This document shows positions 22,015 through 33,186 of a DNA stretch of 64,000 bases, one piece after another. Position 1 is the stretch's first letter, and each line of letters opens with the position of its first letter. Below the pieces are notes generated by a model. It saw only the letters and a program-made list of their open reading frames with translations. It had not been told where the DNA came from and did not search any database. The stretch spans positions 62,001 through 126,000 of the forward strand of contig MCFE01000193.1 in NCBI GenBank assembly GCA_002104905.1. Direction: 5' to 3'. This stretch comes from Basidiobolus meristosporus CBS 931.73. Its lineage: Eukaryota > Basidiobolomycota > Basidiobolomycetes > Basidiobolales > Basidiobolaceae. The position numbers were made by a program, and so were the translations under genes.

Positions 22015-25000
22015 ATATACTATAGTCAGCATTACTTCTTTTGAAACTCAAAGATTCCAAATAAGAATCTATCTTGCAATTCCAGGCTCTCAGTGATTGT
22101 TTGAGACCATATAGTGACTTTTTCAGTTTTCAGACCAAATTGGGGTTATCTTGGGCAACAAGCCCATCAGGATGGTCCATATACATATCCTCATTAAGTG
22201 ATGCATTCAAAAATGCAGTTTTGCATTAGACTTGTTCCGTTGGATAGTGCCACAATGAGCCATGAGTGCCAAATAGTGTCATTGCGTGCCAGAGAGGCAT
22301 AGCAGACCTAAACTTGGCCCCAGAGTATGAAACATAGCTCTTCATCTTCATGCAGAGCAGCCCCTGTGTTTCACCTATTGTGTTGGAGAAAATCCATTTT
22401 TTGACCTTTTTTTTTGGATCAGTGTTGTGTATGATGCATAAGAGGACAGAAGGACCAATGACATGTATCTGGTACTCAATACACATGGCACTCTGAATCT
22501 AGCTCCTGTAGCTTGTATCATGTCATAAAAGTGAATGGCACTATCTTGGTCCACTGGTACTATCTGACACTATAAGTGCTTTATATAGGCCTTACTTTAG
22601 GGCTAATATTTAAATATAGTGCCAGATAGTACCAGTGGACCAAGATAGTGCCATTCACTTTTATGACATGATACAAGCTACAGGAGCTAGATTCCGAGTG
22701 CCATGGGTATTGAGTACCAGGTGCATGTCTTCAATTCTTCTGTGCCCTTACACATCCTGCACTACATTGATCAAAAAAAAAGGTCAAAAAATGGATTTTC
22801 TCCAACACAATAGGTGAAACACAGGGGCTGCTCTGCATGAAGATGAAGAGCTATGTTTCACACTCTGTGGCCAAGTTTAGGCTCACTTGGCCTCCCTGGC
22901 ATGCTATGGCATCATTTGGCACTCATGGCTCAATGTGGCACTATCCACCGGAACAAGTCCATTCATTTGATTAATAAAAAACTTGTATTTGGCTGCAATA
23001 GCCATTATCAATCTGATGGAATTAAACTTGCCTACCAGTGCAATGGTCTCAGTATGGTTAGTTCCCTTTGTTTGAGAGTATCCTTTGTCCACAAGTCTTG
23101 ATTTGTATCTATCAATTGTGCCATCAGCTTTGTATTTTGTCTTGAAGACCCATCTGCATCCAATAGACTCTTGGTTGATTGGGAATTTGACCAAGTCCCA
23201 AGCTTAATTTTCCATCAGGGCCTGATATTCCTCAGTCATTGCAGATCTCCAAGACTTTGTCTGAGGGCTATTTAGGGCCTCTTTTACAGTATGGGGTTCA
23301 TCAATATGGACAATATGGACTGATTAGGCATAGGCTAACTTTGTACCCTCATTGCTGAAGTAATTTGGGCTATTTCTTGCCCAATTGGATCTTTGGGCAT
23401 TTGATACTAGAATGATCACTTCTGGGATATTCCTGGGCACTGATTCTGGCTGAACCACAGTTGTAGAGACCTCTGGAGTGAAAAACATTCATTGTTTTGC
23501 CCTGATTCAATCCTGAAAATTTGTGGACTTGAGATCAAATATTTATCATCATCCAATGTCATTTTTTGTGAAAATTTGGAATTTTCATCAAACAGCACAT
23601 CCCTGGACTTGATTAGCTTCTTTGCTTTGGTATTGTTGAGTCTGTATGCTTTACTTTCATTGCAGCAACCCAATAATATGTATTTTACACTTTTGGCTCA
23701 AATTTTGACTGATTTCCAGGCAGTTTGTTGGCAGATGCTGTGCACCCAAATATTCTTAGATGTTCTGCACTTGGTCTGTACCCACACCATGCTTCAAATG
23801 GAGTAGAATGACAAAGTATTCTGTTATAACTCCTATTTTTAAGGTATACAGCAGTGGCAACAGATTCCACCCAAAAATCATGGGATAATTTTTGATCATG
23901 GATCATGGATCTTGCCATATCAATTATTGATCTGTTAGCATGTTCTGCTACTCCATTTTGCTGTGGGAAGTATGGTACAGAGGTCTAATGCTTTGTCCCA
24001 TGAATTTTGCAGAAGTGCATGAGGAGTTTGGAGGTATATTCTCCACCATTGTCAGCGTATATTCTCTTGATTTTTCACCAGTTTCTCTCTCCACCATGAC
24101 TTTAAACTCCCTGAGCTTAGACAGAGCTTCTTCCTTTCTCTCCATGAAGTAGCCCTATGTGTATCTTGTATAATCATCAATCAAAGTGATCATATTTTTC
24201 ATCCTGTCTAAGAATAAATTTTGTATAGGTCCACAGAGATCTGAGTCAATTAGATCTAATTTTTTCTTTGTTTTGATTAACCCAGTGCTCTTGAACAGTT
24301 GTCTGGCTTGTTTCCCATATATGCAGGCTTCACAATGCTCCAAACTAGCTGGGTGATCAATTTTCACTCCAGAAATTAGCTGATCTTTGACCATTTTACA
24401 CAAATAATCAAAATTGATGTGCCCAAATCTCCTGTGCCAAAGCATTGGTATTCCTTCATGTAAGTTACCTATATTGGCTTCCAAATATGATGGAATATAA
24501 GTCAACTTGTATAGATTCTTATCTCCGATACCCAAAGTAATATGGGCACCATTTTGATCAGTGATCTTGCATCCAGAATTGTCAAAGTTGAAACTGTGTC
24601 CTTCTGCAGTGGCCTTGCTTACAGATAGTATGTTCTTGGCTATTTCTGGTACATAGAGTACTTCTTTAAAGGTCAGTGTATGGCTTCCTTCACTGCTTCT
24701 AAGGTCTACTTGGCAGGTTCCTTCTCCCACTGTATCAAGTGTTCTATTGTCACACATGAAAACCTTCTTAATTGGAATTTCTTGATATTGGGTAAAAAGT
24801 TCTTTTTGGTGTGTAAAGTGTTGAGAAGCTCCAGGGTCAATATACCACGTCTGAGAATCCTTGTTTGTGGTCATATTTAGTGCAGATATGGATAGTCTAT
24901 CTTCAGTTGTTACAGCATTTCCATATTCAGGCTTTTTCTCCAGACTATCTTTCTTTTTGAAGCTCAGGTCTGATGTGTGTCCTTTCCTTTTGCAGTAGTT

Positions 25001-25678
25001 GCAAAATAGGTTGCTGTTGCCTTTGTAGGGTATTGGGTACCTCCTTTGTTGGTTATCATTGCTTATTGAAGCATTTTCTTCTTCCTTCTTATTGGTGCTT
25101 GATTTTCTTAATTTTTCATCCAAGAGCCTTCCATATATGTAATTTAAGGCCAAGTCTTTGGTTCTGGACACTAGGGCTGATTCAATGCCCTGAAACTTGT
25201 CTGTCAGGCTATTCAGGATGGTAACTATCATATCCTCATCAGTAGTTGGTATGCCCACAGATTCCATTTAATCTACAAGCAGGGTAATTCTGTTAATTAG
25301 ATTTTTCATTTCCTCTCCTGGCTGCATCTTTGTAGTAAAATATTTTTATCTCAGATACATTTTCTTAGCAGCTGAACATGGCTGGTAGGTGTCTTTTAAT
25401 ACCTTCCAGGCATTCTTTGCCATTTTTGCTCTTGAGCATTGAATTAGCAATTTGTCTTTAACATTAAGGCAAATGCAGTTAAAGGCACATGGTTCTTTCT
25501 TCTGGTACTATGCGGCTTCCTCTCCTGCATTTTTAGTAGGGCATTCTTCTACCATGACAATATCCCAAAGGCCTCTTTTTTGTAGCAGCATCTTCATCCT
25601 CACCTTCCACACCTGGTAGTTAGATCCATCCAACTTTTCAGCAGAGGAAAAAGTTCCAGTAATAGCAGTGGTAGACAT
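22015..25678 (-). pseudogene. copia A gag-pol (gag, protease, integrase, RT), broken
   Basis: Minus-strand gag starts at the ATG at 25678-25676 (MSTTAITG) and soon meets stops (after EEAA near 25508, and two more before 25267). The frame 25267-24155 holds gag, a knuckle-like CNYCKRKGHTSD that lacks the last Cys, protease WYIDPGASQH (DPG instead of DSG), pre-integrase and the integrase start. The integrase core continues with frame breaks to about 23700; RT (CRWVFKTKYKADG near 23140) runs to the foldback at 22959, resumes at 22228 and reaches G2 at 22014. Confidence 0.88.
22229..22959. mobile_element. complete foldback element (long inverted repeats)
   Basis: Two inverted arms of about 340 bp, 22229-22572 and 22617-22959, run from GACTTGTTCCGTTGGATAG to CTATCCACCGGAACAAGTC and enclose a 44-nt spacer (22573-22616). 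It interrupts the RT of copia A. CATT flanks both sides (22224-22227 and 22960-22963), suggesting a short target duplication, though the exact ends are uncertain. No coding capacity, so it must be moved in trans; the transposase relic at 12167-12817 is a candidate source family. Confidence 0.88.
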
Positions 25679-25693
25679 TGCAGAGATTGACTG

Positions 25694-25709
25694 CTTGGGG
25701 CCCATAACC
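25694..25709 (-). promoter_or_regulatory. primer-binding site of copia A (half tRNA-iMet type)
   Basis: Directly inside the 5' LTR the minus strand reads GGTTATGGGCCCCAAG. It is complementary to the anticodon arm of initiator tRNA-Met, as in Drosophila copia. Confidence 0.65.
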
Positions 25710-26058
25710 TCTTGTAAGAGTCTTGGAGATATTGGAAGGGACTGGGAGAACAAATAGATTATGTGGTTTTCACATAATGATTCATTGAATGTAAAAGTAG
25801 TATTTAAACTTTTACTTGGTCTTGGCATTACAAACACATAGAATAGGTTAAGGAAGGTCTCAAGAACATGTGTGCAAAGTTTGGGGCTGTTTGGACAACT
25901 TTGAGAATTTTCATGTTCTGGGTACTTGGTATTTTGGTGAAAATGTTCTAAGTAACTCCCGACAAGGAATTTGGTCAGTATTCTCCAGGATTTGAAGGTG
26001 ATGATCTACGTAACTAAGTTAGGTGAATATTTAGGTGCAAATACAAGTTTTTACAACA
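25710..26058 (-). repeat. single LTR shared by copia A (5') and copia B (3')
   Basis: 349 bp, same length as the intact solo copy at 32323-32671. The outer end is mutated (TCTTG instead of TGTTG). A's primer site and gag lie on one side, B's RNase H C-terminus ([10 protein letters not shown]) on the other. There is only one LTR between the two bodies. Confidence 0.88.
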
Positions 26059-29000
26059 CTCCCACTCAGCTAAATGTTCATACTGACTAGTCCTAATTTT
26101 GACCTAAGATATTCAAACTTGTCTCTAGCTAATGGTTTGGTAAATGTGTCTGCAATCATTTCATCTGTAGAACAGTAAACTAAGTTAACTAAGTTATTCT
26201 CTATAGCTTCACGTATGAAATGATGTCTAATATCTATGTACTTGGTTCTAGCATGAAAAGTTGGATTTCTACCTAATTGTATACATCCTTGATTATCTTG
26301 AAATAAAGTAATAGGTGTTTTTTGACATAGGCCTAAGTCTGTAAACAGCTTTCTTAACCACATTGCTTCTTTTGTAGCTTCACAGGCTGCCATATACTCT
26401 GCCTCTGTGGTGGAAAGTGCCACGGTTGGTTGCTTTCTTGAATTCCATGAAATTGCTCCTTTACAGTAAATAAAGGTGTATCCTGTGGTGGATCTTCTGT
26501 CTTCTGAATTTCATCCCCAATCTGCATCAGAGTATCCCACAAGATCTTGTTCTGAGTCCTTATAAGTGTATCTTAAGCAAATATCAGCAGTTCCTTTTAG
26601 GTATCTAAAAATCTGCTTAACTGCTGCAATATGATCAGATCCATAGTTCTGATTATGTTGGCTGACAACTCCCACTGAATATGAGATATCTGGACGTGTT
26701 CCAAGCATGATATACATCAGACTGCCGACCATAGATTGATAAGGAAAGTCAGGGCTTTTAGATGGCACTAAGCTCTCTTGATTTGGTTGAGTTTTGACTA
26801 AGTTAAGGTTTGTCTCCATTGGGGTAGCTTCCAGTGTACAGTCTTCCATTTGGTACTTCTTTAGTATATCATGAATATACTTGGATTGGCTTAGGGTGAT
26901 AGTCTGGGTACTTCTGTCTATGGAGAACTTAATCCCTAAGTAGTAACTAAGTTCTCCAAAATCAGACATCTTGAACTCCTTAGATAGGCTGGATTTAGTT
27001 TCTTCCAATGTTTCTAGGTTATTGGTGGCCATAATAAGATCATCCACATATAGAGCTAATAGAACTGGATTTGCTCTATCTGGCTTATAGTATATACTAT
27101 AGTCAGCATTACTTCTTTTGAAACTCAAAGATTCCAAATAAGAATCTATCTTGCAATTCCAGGCTGTTGGTGATTGTTTGAGACCATAGAGTGACTTTTT
27201 AAGCCTGCAGACCAAATGGGGGTTATCTTGGTCAACAAACCCATCAGAATGGTCCATATACATATCCTCATCAAGTTCTCCATTCAGAAATGCAGTTTTT
27301 ACATCCATTTGATGAATAAAAAACTTATATTTGGCTGCAATAGCCAATATTAATCTGATGGAATTAAACTTGGCTACCGGTGCAAAGGTCTCAGTATAGT
27401 CAAGTCCTTTTGTTTGAGAGTATCCTTTGGCTACAAGTCTTGCTTTGTATCTTTCAATTGTACCATCAGCCTTGCATTTTGTCTTGAAGACCCATCTGCA
27501 TCCAATTGATTTTTGGTTGATTGGAAATTTGACCAAGTCCCAAGTTTGATTTTCCATCAAGGCCTGATATTCCTCACTCATTGCAGATCTCCAAAACTTT
27601 GTCTGAGGGCTATTTAGGGCCTCTTTTACAGTCTGGGGCTCATCAATATGGACTGAATAGGCATAGGCTAAGTTTGTACCCTCATTGATATAGTAATTTG
27701 GGCTATTTCTTGTCCAATTGGATCTCCAGGCATTTGATACTGGAATGATCACTTCTGGGATATTCCTGGGCACTGATTCTGGCTGAACCACGGTTGAAGA
27801 GTCCTCTGGAGTGAAAAAATTTTCATTGTTTTGCTCTGATTCAATCCTGACAATTGGTGGACTTGAGATCAGATTTTTGTAATCATCTGATGTCATCTTT
27901 TGTGAAAATTTTGAATTTTCATCAAACAACACATCCCTGGACTTGATCAGCTTCTTTTCTTTGGTATTGTAGAGTCTGTATGCCTTACTCTCATTGCAGT
28001 AGCCCAAAAATATGCATTTTACACTTTTTGGCTCAAATTTTGACTGATTTCCAGGCAGTTTTTTGGCAGATGCTGTACACCCAAATATTCTTAGATGTTC
28101 TGCACTTGGTCTGTATCCATACCATGCTTCAAATGGAGTAGAATCACAAAGTATTCTGTTATAACTCCAATTTTTAAGGTATACAGCAGTGGCAACTGAT
28201 TCTGCCCAAAAATCATAGGATAACTTTTGATCATGGATCATAGATCTTGCCATATCAATTATTGATATGCTAGCTTGTTCTGCTACTCCATTTGCCATGG
28301 GGAGTATGGTACAGTAGTCTCTTGCTTTATTCCATGAATTTTGCAGAAGTGGATGAAGAGTTTTGAGTTATATTCTCCACCATTGTCAGAGCGTATTTTC
28401 TTAATTTTTTCACCAGTTTCTCTCTCCACCATGGCTTTAAACTCCCTGAACTTAGACAGAGCTTCTTCCTTTCTCTCCATGAAGTAGACCCAAGTGTATC
28501 TTGTATAATCATCAATAAAATTGATTAAATACTTCATCCCACCTAAGGATAAATTTTGCATAGGTCCACACAGATCTGAGTCAATTAGATCTAATTTTTT
28601 CTTAGTTTTGATTAACCCAGAGCTCTTGAACAGTTGTCTGGCTTGTTTCCCATATATGCAGGCTTCACAGTGCTCCAAATTAGCTGGGGGATCAATTTTC
28701 ACTCCAGAAATTAGCTGATCTTTGATCATTTTACGCAAATAATCAAAATTGATGTGCCCAAATCTCCTGTGCCAAAGCATTGGTGTTTCTTCATTTAAGT
28801 TACTTATATTGGCTTCCAAGTATGATGGAATATAAGTCAACTTGTATAGATTCTGATCTCCGATGCCCAAAGCAATATGGGCACCATTTGATCAGTGATC
28901 CTGCATCAAGAATTGTCAAAACTGAAACTGAGTCCTTCTGCTATGGCCTTGCTTACAGAGAGTAGGTTCTTGGCTATTTCTGGTACATAGAGTACTTCTT

Positions 29001-29801
29001 TAAAGGTCAGTGTATGGCTTCCTTCACTGCTTCTAAGGTCTACTTGGCAGGTTCCTTCTCCCACTGTATCAAGTGTTCTATTGTCACCCATGAAAACCTT
29101 CTTAATTGGAATTTCTTGATATTGGGTAAAAAGTTCTTTTTGGTGTGTAAAGTGTTGAGAAGCTCCAGGGTCAATATACCACGTCTGAGAATCCTTGTTT
29201 GTGGTCATATTTAGTGCAGATATGAATAGTGTATCTTCAGTTGTTGCAGCATTTCCATATACAGGCTTCTTTTGCTGATAATCTCTCTTTTTGAGACTCC
29301 AGTCTGATGTGTGTCCTTTCCTTTTGCAGTAGTTGCAAAATAGGTTGCTGTTGCCTTTGTAGGGTTTTGGGTACCTCCTTTGTTGGTTATCATTGCTTAT
29401 TAAAGCACTTCCTTCTTCCTTCTTATTGGCGCTTGATTTTCTTAATTCTTCATCCAGGAGCCTTCCATATACGTAATTTAAGGTCAAATTGACAGTTCTG
29501 GACTCTGGGCTGATGCAAGGCCCTGAAACTTGTCTGTCAGGCTATTCAGGATGGTAACTATCACATCCTCATCAGTAGTTGGTATGCCCACAGATTCCAT
29601 CTCATCTACCAGCAGGGTAATTCTGTTAATTAGATTTTTCATTTCTTCTCCTGGCAGCATCTTTGTAGTAAAGAATTTTTGTCTCAGATACATTTTCTTG
29701 GCAGCTGAACATGACTGGTAGGTGTCTTCTAATGCTTTCCAGGCATCCTTTGCCGTTTTTGCTCTTGAGCATTGAATTAGCAATTAGTTCTTAACATTAA
29801 G
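26059..29801 (-). mobile_element. Ty1/copia element B (5' truncated), left half of palindrome
   Basis: Coding body from the 3' LTR side (26059) up to within gag, where it stops at 29798-29801 and meets copia C in opposite orientation. 26059-28454 is the mirror of 29798-32192. No 5' LTR, leader or gag N-terminus. Confidence 0.88.
26070..29783 (-). pseudogene. copia B gag-pol, broken
   Basis: In minus-strand order: gag from LIQCSRAKTAKDAW (29783); knuckle CNYCKRKGHTSD without its last Cys; protease WYIDPGASQH (DPG); a frameshift and stop near 28900; integrase start to 28283; a one-base loss near 28298 (CCCCATGGCAAATGG); then 595 codons (28298-26511) with integrase C-part and a well-kept RT (YVDDLIMA), ending at TGA after DADWG; and RNase H with [17 protein letters not shown] (26423-26070). 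Only about five lesions, so younger than A. Confidence 0.88.
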
Positions 29802-32181
29802 TTCAGGGAGCTTAAAGCCATAGTAGAGAGAGACACTGGTGAAAAAATCAGGAAAATACGCTCTGACAATGGTGGAGAATACACCTCAAACTCTTCATCC
29901 ACTTCTGCAAAATTTATGGGATAAAGCAAGAGACTACTGTACCATACTCCCCACAGCAAAATGGAGTAGCAGGACATGCTAACAGATCAATAATTGATAT
30001 GGCAAGATCTATGATCCATGATCAAAAATTATCCTATGATTTTTGGGCAGAATCAGTTGCCACTGCTGTATACCTTAAAAATTGGAGTTATAACAGAATA
30101 CTTTGTGATTCTACTCCATTTGAAGCATGGTATGGATACAGACCAAGTGCAGAACATCTAAGAATATTTGGGTGTACAGCATCTGCCAAAAAACTGCCTG
30201 GAAATCAGTCAAAATTTGAGCCAAAAAGTGTAAAATGCATATTTTTGGGCTACTGCAATGAGAGTAAGGCATACAGACTCTACAATACCAAAGCAAAGAA
30301 GCTGATCAAGTCCAGGGATGTGTTGTTTGATGAAAATTCAAAATTTTCACAAAAAATGACATCAGATGATTACAAAAATTTGATCTCAAGTCCACCAATT
30401 GTCAGGATTGAATCAGAGCAAAACAATGAAAATTTTTTCACTCCAGAGGACTCTTCAACCGTGGTTCAGCCAGAATCAGTGCCCAGGAATATCCCAGAAG
30501 TGATCATTCCAGTATCAAATGCCTGGAGATCCAATTGGACAAGAAATAGCCCAAATTACTATATCAATGAGGGTACAAACTTAGCCTATGCCTATTCAGT
30601 CCATATTGATGAGCCCCAGACTGTAAAAGAGGCCCTAAATAGCCCTCAGACAAAGTTTTGGAGATCTGCAATGAGTGAGGAATATCAGGCCTTGATGGAA
30701 AATCAAACTTGGGACTTGGTCAAATTTCCAATCAACCAAAAATCAATTGGATGCAGATGGGTCTTCAAGACAAAATGCAAGGCTGATGGTACAATTGAAA
30801 GATACAAAGCAAGACTTGTAGCCAAAGGATACTCTCAAACAAAAGGACTTGACTATACTGAGACCTTTGCACCGGTAGCCAAGTTTAATTCCATCAGATT
30901 AATATTGGCTATTGCAGCCAAATATAAGTTTTTTATTCATCAAATGGATGTAAAAACTGCATTTCTGAATGAAGAACTTGATGAGGATATGTATATGGAC
31001 CATCCTGATGGGTTTGTTGACCAAGATAACCCCCATTTGGTCTGCAAGCTTAAAAAGTCACTATATGGTCTCAAACAATCACTGAGAGCCTGGAATTGCA
31101 AGATAGATTCTTATTTGGAATCTTTGAGTTTCAAAAGAAGTAATGCTGACTATAGTATATACTATAAGCCAGATAGAGCAAATCCAGTTCTATTAGCTCT
31201 ATATGTGGATGATCTTATTATGGCCACCAATAACCTAGAAACATTGGAAGAAACTAAATCCAGCCTTTCTAAGGAGTTCAAGATGTCTGATTTAGGAGAA
31301 CTTAATTACTACTTAGGGATTAAGTTCTCCATAGACAGAAGTACCCAGACTATCACCCTTAGCCAATCCAAGTATATTCATGATATACTAAAGAAGTACC
31401 AAATGGAAGACTGTACACTGGAAGCTACCCCAATGGAGACAACCTTAACTTAGTCAAAACTCAACCAAATCAAGAGAGCTTAGTGCCATCTAAAAGCCCT
31501 GACTTTCCTTATCAATCTGTGGTCGGCAGTCTGATGTATATCATGCTTGGAACACATCCAGATATCTCATATTCAGTGGGAGTTGTCAGCCAACATAATC
31601 AGAACTATGGATCTGATCATATTGCAGCAGTTAAGCAGATTTTTAGATACCTAAAAGGAACTGCTGATATTTGCTTAAGATACACTTATAAGGACTCAGA
31701 ACAAGATCTTGTGGGATACTCTGATGCAGATTGGGGATGAAATTCAGAAGACAGAAGATCCACCACAGGATACACCTTTATTTACTGTAAAGGAGCAATT
31801 ACATGGAATTCAAGAAAGCAACCAACCGTGGCACTTTCCACCACAGAGGCAGAGTATATGGCAGCCTGTGAAGCTACAAAAGAAGCAATGTGGTTAAGAA
31901 AGCTGTTTACAGATTTAGGCCTATGTCAAAAAATGCCTATTACTTTATTTCAAGATACTCAAGGATGTATACAATTAGGTAGAAATCCAACTTTTCATGT
32001 TAGAACCAAGCATATAGATATTAGACATCATTTCATACGTGAAGCTATAGAGAATAACTTAGTTAACTTAGTTTACTGTTCTACAGATGAAATGATTGCA
32101 GACACATTTACCAAACCATTAGCTAGAGACAAGTTTGAATATCTTAGGTCAAAATTAGGACTAGTCAGTATGAACATTTAG
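29798..32181 (+). pseudogene. copia C integrase-RT-RNase H, broken
   Basis: Begins at REFKA-like integrase sequence. 29999-31453 (484 codons) gives integrase C-part and RT with MDVKTAFLN and YVDDLIMA. A one-base loss at METTLT (B has METNLNL) shifts the frame at about 31445. 31483-31740 continues, ending at the same TGA after DADWG as in B; RNase H ends at 32181. It retains the intact PQQNGVA integrase segment that is damaged in B. Confidence 0.88.
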
Positions 32182-32192
32182 CTGAGTGGGAG

Positions 32193-32895
32193 TGTTGTAA
32201 AAATTTGTATTTCCACCTAAATATTCACCTAACCTAGTCACTTAGATCATTACCTTCAAATCCAAGAGAATACTGACCAAATTCCTTGTCAGGATTTACT
32301 TAAAATATTTTCACCAAAATACTGTTGTAAGAGTCTTGGAGATATTGGAAGTGATTGGGAGAACAAGTAGATTATGTGGTTTTCACTTAATGATTTATTG
32401 AATGTAAAAGTAGTATTTATACTTTTACATGGTCTTGGCATTACAAACACGTAGAATAGGTTAAGGAAGGTCCCAAGAACATGCGTGCAAAGTTTGGGGC
32501 TGTTTGGACAACTTTGAGAATTTTCATGTTCTGGGTACTTGGTATTTTGGTGAAAATATTCTAAGTAAATCCCAACAAGGAATTTGGTCAGTATTCTCTA
32601 GGATTTGAAGGTGATGATCTAAGTGACTAAGTTAGGTGAATATTTAGGTGGAAATACAAACTTCTACAACAAATACCAGGTACCCAGAACATGAAAACTC
32701 TCAAAGTTGGCCAAACAGCCCCAAACTTTGCACACATGCTCTTGGGACCTTCCTTAACCTATTCTACGTGTTTGTAATGCCAAGACCATGTAAAAGTATA
32801 AATACTACTTTTACATTCAATAAATCATTAAGTGAAAACCACATAATCTACTTGTTCTCCCAATCACTTCCAATATCTCCAAGACTCCTACAACA
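32193..32895 (+). repeat. 3' LTR of copia C, split by a second LTR
   Basis: 32193-32322 plus 32677-32895 make one LTR, from TGTTGTAAAAATTTG to CTCCTACAACA, preceded by the purine tract GAGTGGGAG. It carries TATA-like and AATAAATCATT signals. Confidence 0.9.
32323..32671 (-). repeat. solo copia LTR inserted in LTR of C
   Basis: 349 bp in the opposite orientation (TGTTGTAAGAGTC...CTTCTACAACA) with target duplication AATAC at 32318-32322 and 32672-32676. Confidence 0.93.
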
Positions 32896-33186
32896 GTTTG
32901 CACTTGATCAACTATGGGAAGTAAGTGTTGCATATAGATTTTGGATGGTTTTGGCAGAGCATACACATAGAATAAGCTGAGGAAGGTCTCAAAAGCAAGT
33001 GTGCAAAGTTTGGGGCTGTCAGGACAACTTTGAGAAGTTTTATGTACTAGATACCCAGTGTTTGGATGAAAATATTCCAAATTCATTCAAGTAGAGAATT
33101 TGCTCTAAACTCTCCATGAGTTGTCAACATTGATCTAAGTGGCCAATTTAGGTATGTATATTGGTGAAATTACAAACTTTACAACA
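32896..33186 (-). repeat. diverged copia-type LTR relic
   Basis: Contains GTGTGCAAAGTTTGGGGCTGT, a GACAACTTTGAGAA word and the end AACTTTACAACA at 33186, in the order of the minus-oriented copia LTR, but well diverged and without a clear distal end. Confidence 0.6.

Larger units (their letters stand above)
14069..26058 (-). mobile_element. Ty1/copia element A, interrupted by G2 and a foldback
   Basis: Minus-strand copia element: truncated 3' LTR (14069-14284), RNase H and RT (14285-15322, then 22015-22228 and 22960 on), integrase, protease, gag, and 5' LTR (25710-26058). Gypsy G2 sits in RT at 15323-22014, flanked by ATATA. The foldback sits at 22229-22959. Removing both restores an alignment with copia B and C. 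It has many stops and is the oldest of the three related copia copies. Confidence 0.88.
29798..32895 (+). mobile_element. Ty1/copia element C (5' truncated), right half of palindrome
   Basis: Starts inside integrase at the head-to-head junction with B and runs through RT and RNase H to a 3' LTR (32193-32895) that itself contains another LTR. Gag, protease and 5' LTR are absent. Confidence 0.88.
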
